A stretch of DNA of 64,000 bases from the NCBI RefSeq assembly GCF_030272615.1, contig NC_081409.1:655498468-655562467 (forward strand), given 5' to 3'. Positions 25,275-36,618 of this stretch are shown here, one piece after another; position 1 is the stretch's first letter; each line of letters opens with the position of its first letter. Source of the stretch: Cryptomeria japonica (Eukaryota; Streptophyta; Pinopsida; Cupressales; Cupressaceae). Position numbers and translations under genes: made by a program. The notes under the pieces were generated by a model. That model had not been told where the DNA came from, did no database searches, and saw nothing but the letters and a program-made list of their open reading frames with translations.

Positions 25275-28200
25275 ATGATTTTTGATAATGATGAATGGCT
25301 AATCATCAGTATTGAATGTAGTCATTATCCACGAATGTCAAAGAAGCCCGAGTCTTCCTCAGGACAGCCTTCTCTGAGTAAAGCATCATCAAAGAAGAAG
25401 AAATACAAGTACGACAAGTACTTGAATATGTACCCTGAGAGTTCAGTGGACTCAAAAATTAAGGAGATCAAGGAAACTAAAATTGGGCATGTTGGCATGT
25501 AAGAGTTTATTGACCAAGTTTAGAAGACTCCTGTACACCTGACCAATTTAATCAAATCTGAGCTGCATAAGTATGCATCTTTCCCAGTTGCGGCTCACGA
25601 TCCTAAATTTGTACTAGCAGTGGCTGATCACTTTGATCCAAGCACAAGGCAGGTAAAAGATGATGATCATAAGGTCATAATAACTCTAGACAGTATATCC
25701 TTCAATAGTTTTTTCAAAGGCTCATCAACTAAAGAAGTGGCTGATATTCCTCAAGAGAGTGCTCAAGAGTACTATGAGAAACATGACGATAAATGCAAAA
25801 AGGTGATCAATATTGTTTATCTCTCAACTGCTAGATCTTCCCTCACTTCATGATGGCCTAGGTCTTTCCATAGGAGTGATTTTAATGAGGAATATAATGA
25901 CATGGTCACCATGTTATCCAAAGTGAGAGGATTAAAAGACTCTCATTATTTCCAAAGCTGGATGATTTACTATATGAATATAATCAGAAAGGGAGCTGCA
26001 AGAATTGATTGGGGAGAACAAATCAGTGATGTGCTTTGCGCCCAACTAAAAGAGGTCAAGGTAACACTCAAGTTTTATATGACCTCATACCTGGTTTACA
26101 CAACTACTTCTATGAGGCAATATCCAAGCTTGTCAACCAAGGGTGATAGAAGAATGGTGCCTGTTTGGGAGTACTATGATCAACTAACTATCAAAAATCA
26201 AGCAAATCATTACAGGAGGGTTAATGATGTTTTCTTTGCTATTTGGAAGTGCATTTTTGATAAAGGCCTATATAAGAGAAGAATATCAAAGGCCACTTAT
26301 AGCAGGGTGTCCCATTTTGGGTGTGTATTCCTACAATTTCCCACATTCACCTACATCTGGATTGGATGCTTCTCAGGTGAGCCCTTCATCCTTCCAAGGT
26401 TTCCTTCAGACAAAATTGTCCTTATGGAGTTGTGCAAACAACTGATTAGTGTGCATGAGAAAAAATCACAAGCACACAAGACTGGGCTAAAATTCCCAGA
26501 GTCAATTGGCAGGTATTTCGTGCTAACTAATCCCAAAGCCAAAAATATGGGGGAGGAAATGCAGTGGAATACCATGAGAAGATTCAAGGCCCGAACCGAT
26601 TTTGATTTTCGGGGTATAAAGAGCAAACTCAAAAGGACATACACTCATGTCTATAGGTTTGAAGATGTTTGGGCGGATTATCAGAATGAGGAGGATATAA
26701 GGAGGATGGACTTCAGCCGCCTTACTCTAGAACAAATTGAAAATCTGGATCTAGCTAAGATCCCAATGACTATGGAAGACACATATGACATAATGGATCT
26801 TATTTACTATGAGAAGAAGATTGTTGATTACCCACTTCCACTTGTGAAATGGTCAAAGAAGGAAAGCAAGTCCATTACTCAAAGGATCTCTCCCATCATA
26901 GCAAACACCAATGCTTGGTTGCTAAAGAAGAATCTCAGGATGAAACAGTTTCCCACTAGTTCAGGAGATGATGACAATAGTGATGGTCCATTGGGCAAGA
27001 CAGCGACAACTGAAACAAGAACCAAGAACAGGGCAAACTCACAAGCACTATCCTCAGCTCTTGTGGTAAAATCAAAAGGTAAAGGGCCTAAAATCAAATT
27101 TATAGTTAAAGGGTCAAAGCAAGGCGAATCGTCATCAGCATCACAGGAGGCAATGGCAAAGGAGCCAGAACAACCACCTGTCAATGAAGCTGGAAAGGGT
27201 AAGGAGGTCGAAGAAGGTGAAATTCCTCAACAAGAGGAAGTACAGGCAGAAGAAGTACCACATTCAATTGAAGTAGATACGACAACCACTTCACAAGTAG
27301 TCATTCACTCTATTGATTCTGAGTCTGATTCTGATCAAGAAGATGAAGATGTTCATGAAGATGGAGATCTAAGTATGGGCATGCCGCAATCAGAGACTGT
27401 TGGTCAATTTTTTACAATAACCAACTTCTCTACTTTAGATGATATCCCTTCATCTACTTTTGAGTCTACCATGATGGATTTTAATGAATCCTTACAAGAT
27501 GCACTTGCAGAATAGGTTTCGATAGATTTACCTGCCATTACTACCACCGTCATAACAATCCCTTCATTGGTAAGTGCTAAAGTTACACTCACAGCACCCT
27601 TAACTCTTCCACCTGTAACTGAAGGGATAGTAGCAACAAATGTTCCACTAGATGCTTCAATGTCAGCACCATCATTTATAGTTACAACTGCTCCAAGTTC
27701 AAGTTAACCCATTCTAGAATCTTCAACCCCAAGTTAGCAAGGAGCTACTACCCCATCATCCAATTTAGAACTACCCCCTTGGATGGAAGTAGTGGCCCCT
27801 AAGAGGAAAAAATAGGTAATATCTCCTGATGAATTTCACTTTGAACTTTTGGTTCCTCCAAAGCCTAAGGGAATGAAGAAACCAAAGACAATATCTTGGG
27901 TGGTAGTAGACCCGGCTTCCAAAAGAAAATACACTGAAGTTATGGTGCCATCATCAGACAAGGACAAAGACAACATACGATTAGAAGATTATACCATGCA
28001 GGTTGTGGAGCTCAAAGTGGAGACACATGAAAGTGTGAAATTAGATTCTTAGAAAGCCCTTAATTCTTTGTTAAGAAGACTGGATCAGGAGAGGGATGAT
28101 CAAAATATCCTGAAGCAGAAGTGTGAGCAGTTGACCAATGTCCTCTTAAAGGTAACACAATCTTTTCAAGAGGTTGAACCTATAGGATCATCAATAGATA

Positions 28201-28927
28201 CTGGAGCTCTCAAGAAGATTGAGCAGGTAGGAGCTAAAGGCCGAGTAATGGATGAATGGATCTCGTGGCTAAGGTCCGAAGGCTATCATCTTTTGAGTTC
28301 AATGGTAGAACTATTGTCTGATTATGAAGTGATCCAGAGTCGGATGCAAAGACTCAAAACCTCTTTATCCTAGGAAGTTGAGGAAGTTGTGAAAGCACTA
28401 CCCTTTGGAGCAAAATGGAGGATTTTGGGATAGATATCCTGGTTGAGAACAAGGTAATTCCCACAAGGGAGAACTATATTTAGATCTTGTCATTATTGTC
28501 TCATAAACAAGAGACAATGAAATTAATGATTGCAGAGCTAGAACGCGAAAAGAAAGAAGGTGATGATGAGGTTGACCTTATTTTTGCTAAAGTAGGTGAT
28601 CTCCCTTGCTATTTGTATGATGGTGATCAAAACCTCGTCACTGCTGAAGTTGTCATCCAAGAATTTCTTTTTTTGATGGACCAGTGCATGGGACAAGACT
28701 TCTCACTGGATACATTTGATAAATTGTTAGAAATTCAAGTCATCTTTGAAGTACTCGCATCCATGCTAAAGGATGTTAAGAAGAAGCACATGAAGATCCA
28801 AGATGTAATTTCCCACATTCAAATCATCACAAGTTCTACCTTGATGCCAAATGAATTAGAGGTCAAAGCTATCCTCGCCAAGTTCGAAGGATTTCAGAAA
28901 TCCAACGAAGAAGAGAATCAAGAATGA
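25275..28927 (+). pseudogene. large unidentified element-associated protein, decayed (about 1,200 codons)
   Basis: From the ATG at 25275 one frame runs to about 28400. It is broken by stops at 25500, 25521, 25851, 27513, 27705, 27735, 27813, 28050 and 28371. It then shifts frame near 28415 and ends at 28925 after one more stop near 28476. The N-terminus is lysine/serine-rich. Residues encoded at 25620-26880 form a globular region rich in aromatic residues (YYDQL, FLQFPTFTYIWIGCFSGEP, MDFSRLTLEQIENL). An acidic, serine/threonine/proline-rich linker follows (27000-27850). The C-terminus is predicted coiled coil (28068-28900). I do not recognise a family and see no protease, polymerase or integrase motif. 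The longest open piece, 25902-27515, has 537 codons. The overall plan (globular, disordered, coiled coil) resembles the minus-strand second protein around it. The inverted-repeat array directly upstream may be its control region. Confidence 0.55.
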
Positions 28928-28969
28928 AGTTCCCCCTTTTGGCACTCTTTCTTCACGTAGCTGCACCAA

Positions 28970-29849
28970 TAGATGTTGTTAATTTTTATGTAGCTGCACA
29001 TTTTATTTATGAGGTAGTTGTAGTAAAATGGGACTGTGCGGTTGAATAAGTCAATTGTGCCCACCTTTTTCTCAACTTCTTTTCCTATATAAGGAGGACC
29101 TTTTTGTAAATATTTTTATCTTTTTCATGCTTAGCAAAACTCTGCTGGATTTTTATCCCAATTAAGACTTTGGGCTTTTGTGGTGAGAATTCAATCAAAC
29201 AAATAAAGAAAACATTTTTGTTGATTGCAAACTTTGTGTTGTATCAATAAATTTGTTTATATTATTTAATGTTCCTATGTCCATTGAATACATATTATCT
29301 TTATGTATTTGATCTTTAAGATATTGATGCATGGTTAAAGAGCTCTCAAATCTTGCCAATAGACTTTGTGCTCTTAGCATACTTGAGAAATCCGTTGATA
29401 AAGGAAGTAACTTGTAGTAAGCTTTGTATTGTTGTGGTTATTAGTAGTTTAATTAATTATAAATCTATACTTGAAGACTTTGTGCTTTAAGCTAACTTTC
29501 TTATTGTTTGATTTGTAATGATCAGTGTGAATTAGTGTTACCGTAAAGAAGACTTTGTGCTTCTTAAAAGTAACTCGTTGTGTAGTTTGTTAGATTAATA
29601 GTTCTTTTCTTTAAGTATCTGAAGAGGTAGAGAAATTGTAACTAGGTAAAGGGAAAATACATAAACTATGAAAAAAGAGAGTTATATGCCCAACACCAAC
29701 CCACAAATTTAATTTCTTTTTAATTGGAGGAGAAATTTCATAGGGAACCTCCCCTTGATGAGAGGAGAAATTAATTTCTTAGCATAGCGTTGTGTGAATT
29801 TTATGTTTTGTCATTAGTATGTTGGTGACAAAATATTCACCCAACAGGC
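28970..29849 (+). repeat. probable LTR-like 3' segment with TATA box and repeated ACTTTGTGCTT motif
   Basis: Downstream of the large plus-strand ORF is a non-coding segment with TGTTGTTAATTT near 28975, CCTATATAAGG at 29084-29094 and a terminal CACCCAACA at 29849. The motif GACTTTGTGCTT or a close variant occurs near 29166 (GGGCTT), 29354, 29477 and 29550. No second copy exists in the window, so the LTR identity is inferred. Confidence 0.4.
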
Positions 29850-31262
29850 TTGTAAGAAGAAATGTCTATATTTACCAATGCAAAGGTTGTAGATACATTA
29901 CTGGTAATCTTGGTCTTCTTACCTGATTGCCTTGTCTTCATCACTTCATTTTTCAACTCAGTGTCTCCTAAATCTTGTGCTCCGCTCTTGGTTTTCCTCT
30001 TCCTCTCAAATACCTTTGGTGGAATAGCCTTCGATTTCCTCTTGGCTGGTGACCGCTTGGTCACTTTAGGACTGATAGCAGATGTAACCAGTGTCGATGC
30101 TGATGATACAACTGTCTTCTTCCTCTACTTTGGTACTTTAGTAGGATTCATCCTCTAAGAGTAAGTATCGGTCCTTTTCTTCTTTGGATCAAGTAGTGAA
30201 GAAAGTAGGGTAAAGGCATACCCAATAAGTATATCGTTCACCACTTCATAGCCCATAGACTCAACTCCCCTTTTCTTGGCTCAACCACTTCTATTATGCA
30301 ATGATCCACTTTGATCATAAACAAATATCATCTTCATACTTCTTAACTAGTTCACCCGATATCCTTGTTCTCTGGTTCATCTTCAATTTGAATTCATCAA
30401 AATATCTATTCAGGATCTCTGGATAAGTAGATACTATTTCTTGTAGACTCTCCTTGATTTGTCTTGTAACCGGTAGGTCACTTGACCATTGAACATCACC
30501 AACTCCCACAAAATACCCTTGAAAATAGAAAAACAACCCAACAAGTAGTTGACCAAATTTGAACCTTAGAGCATTGTCCTCTTTGATGGATTTCAAATTC
30601 TCTATGAGTTGTTTTTGCATGCAGTTACACAAGTCATACTCTACATCTTCCTTGATCATTCGATAAGCAGCATGCCCTGCAACTGTAGGAACAGAGTTTA
30701 TACTGCTAGTATAGAATACTCTATACCCGATCACCATGCACGCATACTTCACCAAGTCATCTCTTATGGTGTTAACAGTCATTGCCCGCTTGTCTCTCAC
30801 AAAACTGGTGAGCTCTTCCACTTTGTTTTTTATGATCTTACAAAGAACAGGGATTTCTCCAACATTGCAAAAATCGATCACAACATGGATTGCCTCTGGT
30901 GTGATATCATGGGTTCGCTCAAGATACATCTTGTCACCATGAACCCTATTTAGAATAATTCTTATATGATCTTCTGTGAATTCCTCGAGAAAATATACTG
31001 CATTGTGAAATTTCTTCTTCTCAATCATGCTGAACTCTGATTTGATCTTCTTATCTTCTCCATAGAATAAACTCAGCTAGGAGTGAATCACTAGAGACCC
31101 TACATCTTTGAGTCTGCAATCAATATAACCAGAAATATCCCCTTCAACAATGACTCTAACGAGAATTTGAGATAGGGCATTGTAACTCAACTTCTTCCTA
31201 AGTAATTTGGATGATTCCTCGGGTGCAAAAGAACTAGAAGAGACTTTGGATGTAGAAACCAT
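29837..31262 (-). pseudogene. N-terminal part of the second protein of the polymerase-less element
   Basis: On the minus strand the frame opens at the ATG at 31262. It has a stop at 31077 and is then open from 31028 to 30315 (237 codons). After a frame change, 30064-29837 encodes a lysine-rich segment (KRSPAKRKSKAIPPK). The long piece is mixed helical, around THDITPEAIHVVIDFCNVGE and YPEILNRYFDEFKLKMNQR. I do not recognise a family. The region starts about 440 bases after the end of the zinc-knuckle ORF, where an autonomous copia element would have pol. It ends at the opposite-strand block and probably continued originally into 24093-22525. TE-encoded extra protein is the best description. 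Host gene capture is an alternative. Confidence 0.5.
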
Positions 31263-31699
31263 GTCTAAATAATTCTAAATGATAACTGTGATTTGATGAA
31301 AATAACCTTTTTACTCCAAACTAGGGTTCGCAGATGTCAAGCACAATAGACTTCTCCAAAAGCTTGCTTTACCACTTTGACCTTCACTCTGGATAGCTTG
31401 AGATGACTTTTAGATCTTGCACAAGATTTCTTTCCAGATTTCTTTGAATGCAAGATTGATCGCTTTTGTTACACTGCTCAAGTTAGAAAAATGCTTCTTC
31501 GAAAATAGGTAAGTAAAAATGACTACAAAAGTTACCTTTATACATGCTCCTACCTACCATAATAAATGCATCACTGGTAGGGTACAAATCTTAACTTTAC
31601 ATTTTACCACTTTATTTCTTCTGTTGGTTGACAAGTAACCAATACTGATAAAACACTTTACCGATATACACCAAGGGTCTAGAACATAGTTACCGACAT

Positions 31700-33020
31700 G
31701 TTCCCCCTTACTCTTTTTCAAAGCTCAATTTTTTGATTTAGGGGTCTCCACAATGGGTGCGGAAACTAGCACATCTTGTGGCTTCTCGTTAGATTTCTTC
31801 TTACAAACTTTGTTCATATCTGCTCGAGTGGATTCAACATCAACCTTTTCTTTTCCTTCTTAGTCAACCAATTTGTCTTTTGATTGATTTTGTCTTAGTC
31901 TACATGATCTGGCAAGATGTCCCGGTTTGCGATAATGATGGCATACCATACTAGGTGCTCTCCATGGTCCGGTGTTCACATTTCCATTATTTCTCCTACA
32001 TGTTGTAGCAGTGTGACCACTACCATGATAGATCAAACAGGTTGCTCTCCAACCAATTTCCACTTCATAACCATTTGACTAGTGGTCATAGGTTCTATAC
32101 CGGTTTGGGTTCCAGTTCATAAGAGGTTCTTGGACAATCCCTTTTGATCTTGGTGCATAGCCTCTAGGGTTGTTCATAACCAACCTGCACTCAAAATATC
32201 TATGCCCAAACTTGTTGCATGCATAACAATGACAATTAAATCTACCAGTTCTAGCCTTGTGATTATACACATTGTTTTGCATGTAAGGGAAATTATTATA
32301 AGCCTTGTTTCTACATTCATTGGGAGTATGTCCTTCCTTAAGATAGTTAAAGCACACAGGTTTGAACTTTGACTTACTTTTGCTTTTGTTGTTGTTCTTA
32401 GGTACCAGTTGCACTTTTGATGGATCAGTCTTGGTTCCAGAGGATTCACCAATTCTAGTGGTATCCCTTGATGACTTCATTGATTCTAGATGTTGGTCCA
32501 ATTTTGTAGAACTCTGGTTGAACTTTGCAAGTATCTCCTTCGTCGCAGCAAGTTCTTTGGAAAGAGCTTCATTGCTCTTCATTAGGGTTTCATTCTAAGA
32601 ATTGGTTGCATTGAGTTTTGCTTGCATTTCTTCTTTCTCTTCCTTACCCTCTTGCAGATAAGTGGTAATGGTACCAATTTCTTGATTCAACTTAAAGATC
32701 TCATGCTCCTTGTCCTTCACTAGATCCTCAACTTTTCTTCAGTTTTCTAGTTTCTAACTCATCCTAATGGTTAGTGCTTCCATCTCCCTCCTTAGGTTGG
32801 TTTGGGACTCATTCAATTTCTCTACTTCTTCAACTAAGGCATCCATGTCTTCTTCATCAGAAGAGTTGTTTTCAATGATTTCCAGCATTTTCTCAACAAG
32901 TTCTCTTCTTTTGGCTAAAGAGGCTTTATACTTGACCTTAAGTTCATCATGGGCTCTCTCAGATTCAGCCAGACAGTGAGTGAGTTCCCTCATGTTGTAT
33001 TCCTGCATATCTCCTTCCAA
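31700..33020 (-). pseudogene. Gag-like coiled-coil and four-zinc-knuckle protein
   Basis: From the ATG at 33020, only 26 bases inside the primer site, one frame runs to about 31720. It has stops near 32754, 32738, 32598, 32079 and 31860. The first 200 residues are strongly heptad-like and charged (ELKVKYKASLAKRRELVEKM, EVEKLNESQTNLRREME), a long coiled coil. Four zinc-knuckle-like motifs follow. CYACNKFGHRYFEC is a complete C-x2-C-x4-H-x4-C. CFNYLKEGHTPNEC, CLIYHGSGHTATTC and CHHYRKPGHLARSC each have tyrosine in place of the second cysteine. A usual capsid domain is not visible, so the 5' part of gag may be deleted. The product would be an RNA-binding structural protein. Several stops make it inactive. 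Confidence 0.65.
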
Positions 33021-33045
33021 GTTGTTAGACTTAAAGAAAGGTTGG

Positions 33046-33059
33046 CTCTGCTACCAATT
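33046..33059 (-). other. primer-binding site of the polymerase-less element
   Basis: Read on the minus strand, the LTR ends AGTATTCA. Two or three bases later comes TTGGTAGCAGAGCC, a one-base variant of the initiator methionine tRNA complement TGGTATCAGAGC. It fixes the minus orientation. Confidence 0.8.
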
Positions 33060-33061
33060 GA

Positions 33062-34174
33062 TGAATACTAAGAGGGGGGGTGAATTAGTATACCCAAAAA
33101 CCTTAACAAATACTTAAGCAATTTTACTACAGACCAGTATAGCCTTTTCAATAGTAAACCAGTTAATACATAAACAAGTAAAATGGGAAATAAAGCATTC
33201 ACCCACAATAACACAATCACCATTACACAAGATATTTTGACATGGAAACCCAAATGGGAAAAACCACGGTGAGTAAAACTCACAAGTCAACTATCTACAG
33301 AATAGCAACCAGACCAGTTAAGGTCAGACTGGTTAAGGCCTTACAATGTTCTTCATTAGAACAGATCCTGTTAGGAATCCAAATCTTTATTAGGAGATAA
33401 GTCTTGTTAAAGGCTACCCTATTAAAGGATTTCAGATCCACAACTGTGAACCACCTTGCTAGAGGATTTAGAATAGGCTTGACAGAGCCTACCCGGTTAA
33501 GGGTTTCTGACTTGTCAAAGAGACTAGTAATCAACAAGTGATCTACAAAGTAGCACAAAATGCTTAGTTAGATCCTTGATAGCTCTTTGTTAATGCATTG
33601 CAGCATTACTTCAGTCTTCTCTCCTTCGCATGTTTAATCTCTATCACAAGATACTTTCCTTTTGCAAAGACCTAATCTTCTCACACATATATTACACATA
33701 AAAAACCCTAGACATGATGTCCTCATATAGGAATCTGATTTCATGTCGGTCCAATGAGATTAGACTACAATTTCTTAGGTACAATGCATCTAGACATAAT
33801 TTTTAACACGACACAAAATCACCATCTTTGTGTCGATGGATGATAACTCATCACACATTAAAAGTTTGTCGATTAATAAAATACAGTATACTGATTACCA
33901 GTTTACAAACAAAGACTGGTAAACTGGAACATAGTGTTCCAATATCAAAAGATTCATTGTCGTTTGGGGTCCTCGTACCACTTGAGGTCCTCAGCCATGC
34001 TTTGACCGGTAAGCTCCTTCTGCAATTACTGATAGTCTTCCACAAACAAAGACTATGCATATACCGACTTGAACAATACGTCACATATTACCGGTTGAGA
34101 ATAACTCATATAAATAAGTGTGTGTCCATCAATGACAATCACAACTAAGTACAAACAACATCAAAATACCAACA
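33062..34174 (-). repeat. 5' LTR of the polymerase-less element
   Basis: This copy is collinear with 20957-22130 and about 60 bases shorter, mainly through fewer GAGGTCCT units near 33970-34000. On the plus strand it runs TGAATACTAAGAGGG...AATACCAACA. It contains CCGGTT/ACCGG motifs near both sides of the tract at 34000-34095. Confidence 0.85.
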
Positions 34175-36147
34175 TAATTTGTTACATATGATTCCTTAAT
34201 GTGTATGGTCTAAAAATTGCTTCTTAGAATTTATAATTAGCCATATTCACCTTAGCCATTCCTTGGTAAGTAGTTTGATGAATATCCCTTGAGCTCATGA
34301 AATCTATATACACCTATGACAATCACATAAATTAAAGTATTTATGTGGAAAGTAATGAGAAAAAAGTTAGCAATTTGAGTACAACATGCAATAGAGAAAA
34401 AATGAGACATAGTATTCATTGGTGATTCAATATGGTTTAGGAACTCCTCTACATTCCTAAAATTGGTCCAAATATTGACATGGGTGAATATAATACCATT
34501 CAATAGAGGTTCTTTATTGGCATTCACCCTCCAACAAAGGGTAAAGAAGATGTTTGTTTTATGTACAATGAATATTTGATGTGATTTTGTTATTGTAGTA
34601 AAAAATGGTAGATACTTCATTCCATGTCTTGTACAACAATTGACCATAATACTTTGATGTGACATCATACTATTTGGTCACTCCTTTTTTTTTATTATAG
34701 AACAAAAATAGAGGTTCCTTTTTCTTCTTAGAGTGTCACACCATTATTGCCATATTGATTGTTCACTATTGTTTCCTTTATAATACTTATGTGTTTACTT
34801 AACTTGAACTAACTATATCTAAATCAACATTATCTAAATCAACATTTTTCAATTTATTTACTTGAAATTAAATTAGAATATGTTGTAATCATTATTTGAA
34901 TGAAAATAAGTGGTTAGAAAATTTCAGGATGATTATCTTATTGAACACACCACAAGACTTTGGGGGGTGAATCAGTTTGAACCTCAAAATAATTTCATTC
35001 TAATCTTTAAAACTTAAAAACATTATTAACTTACTACTGAATTTATGAAACATAAAAGTACAAAGCACAACAAATACATGAATAGTAGATTTACATGAAA
35101 AACCTAAATAGTGAAAAACCACAGTGAGAGTCACACTCACAATATGAACAACTAATTACAATTTTTAGGCTCAAGGCCAAGGAGCTCACTACACTTGATT
35201 GGAGCTACAAAGCTAAGGCACACAACCTTAGGGAAAGATACATAGGACTTGCATTACTAAGACTTGCTAATTTAGGCCAAGATACAAAGAACAAAACAAA
35301 TTGCCATAAAGGAACACATTGCCTTGTGATAAGTATAGGGAATAGATGAATTGAAATGAATAAGATCTCATGATCATGGAATTTTCCTTGAACCACTATG
35401 TCAAGAGAGAAATATCATGGAAAATAAATTTGACTTCAACCACTATCTCAACTCATCACAGTGAAGATATCATCATCAAATCTCTTCACAAACTGACTTT
35501 CACACTTTTGTTATACCAAATATACTTGCACATCTATCACATACACTTGACATCAACTCCCATGCATTCCATACATCAACACATACGTTTTCACATCTAT
35601 ATATACAATATTATTTATTGAAACCCTCACCTAGGTTAGCCATTAGTTTCAAAATTTAATTTTTTAATTAATTTTAAAATTAGATTATTTTTTAATTAGT
35701 TTTTAAATTAGATTTTCAATTTGCTTTTAAAATTATAATTTTAATTAGTTTTTAAATTTAGATTTAGTTTTAAAAAAAATAGATTTTAATTTAGTTTTGG
35801 GTAATTAGACTAGTTTTACTTTTTGTTAATTAAGTTAGTTCTTTAATTATGTTAATTATATCAGTTTTTTTATTTTTTGTGAATTAGATTAGTTTTGTTA
35901 ATTAGATCATAGTTTAATATTTCTTTAATTAGCTTAAATTAGACTAATTTAACTTAGATTACCCAGCTAACATATTAGATAGGTTTGTTTTCACCATTTT
36001 TTTTCCTATTATTTAGATTAGCTAGCTTGTTTTAGCCTAGATTTTTCAGTTATTAGTCTAAACTTTTTTGTTAGCTATAGGTTTTTTTTTGTTTGTTGAG
36101 ATTGTTGCAAATCTTGGAGGCTGGTCTTTTTTTATTTTTTCTTGTAC
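34175..36147. other. LTR fragment and AT-rich low-complexity DNA
   Basis: At about 34942, TGAACACACCACAAG...GGGGGGTGAATCAG resembles the inverted end of a copia-type LTR, in the same arrangement as 33062. Its other end is not resolved. From 35640 to 36070 the sequence is a simple mixture of TTTAATTAG/TTTTAAATTAGA words. No gene was accepted. Confidence 0.4.
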
Positions 36148-36618
36148 TGTAATGCCCGCCAAAACACCCTAGAGAAATAAAGCTAACTAACAACAAATAG
36201 AGATAACTTTTTTTTAAAACATCATCTAATGCAACACATATAACCAACTTCTCAAATGCATTAACATCCATTAACATGATATGCACATAGCAACATGAAC
36301 ATTTAAGCATAATCACATGAACTAATAACACAAGTGGAAATAAACACAATACTACATCTATCTTCCCTAGGGAATCTCAACATCATTACTTACACTACTA
36401 ACAAAAGCAATAACATCATGATCACTACTAACTCAATACATACTAATTTTCATTATCATATTTCCTTCTTGTGCAACATATGAAAGATCACTTCTAATCT
36501 ATCTATCATGAATGCATACATTAACAATGCAATATTAATCAACCCCACTAAATTCATTTTAAGAACACAAATCCAAATATTCTTAATCCCATTTATTCAT
36601 TCTTCCTAACATCACAAG
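36148..36618. repeat. fragment of the large-LTR family, cut by a copia insertion
   Basis: It begins TGTAATGCCCGCC and follows the start of the 4.1 kb solo LTR at 4787 (CACCCTAGAGAAA, CATCCATTAACA, CTTCCCTAGGG). It stops where the copia LTR begins at 36619. The remainder is not found on the other side of the copia elements. Confidence 0.7.

Larger units (their letters stand above)
24095..29849 (+). mobile_element. opposite-strand block interrupting the second ORF; probably a separate element
   Basis: Minus-strand coding sequence stops at both sides of this block and plus-strand coding begins inside it. The right end, CACCCAACA at 29849, looks like an LTR end. A plausible TATA box (CCTATATAAGG) lies upstream of it at 29084-29094. 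The left limit near 24095 is uncertain: no TG start, duplicated target or matching LTR was found. It may be a 5'-truncated element or a rearranged fragment. Less likely, it is a true antisense gene of the host element. The block contains the inverted-repeat array and a large decayed ORF. Confidence 0.45.
20957..34174 (-). mobile_element. minus-strand LTR element without polymerase, carrying two large ORFs and an opposite-strand block
   Basis: Direct LTR copies lie at 20957-22130 and 33062-34174. On the minus strand each starts TGTTGGTATTTTG and ends AGTATTCA. Next to the right copy is a primer-binding site, and next to the left copy a polypurine tract (AAAGGGGGAGAT). The interior encodes a coiled-coil/zinc-knuckle protein (33020 to about 31700) and a second protein (31262 to about 29849, probably resumed at 24093 to about 22525). 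No protease, integrase or reverse transcriptase was found. Its end motifs resemble copia elements, and the position of the second protein resembles the extra ORF of Sirevirus-type copia elements. The flanking five bases differ (TTCGA on the left, TAATT on the right), so a target duplication is not visible. About 15 differences in the first 210 LTR bases suggest moderate age. Confidence 0.75.

Noticed and set aside
34252-34668. Minus-strand 138-codon ORF
   Set aside because: It lies outside the recognised element boundary and has no recognisable domain. It could be an element remnant, but there is no support for a gene.
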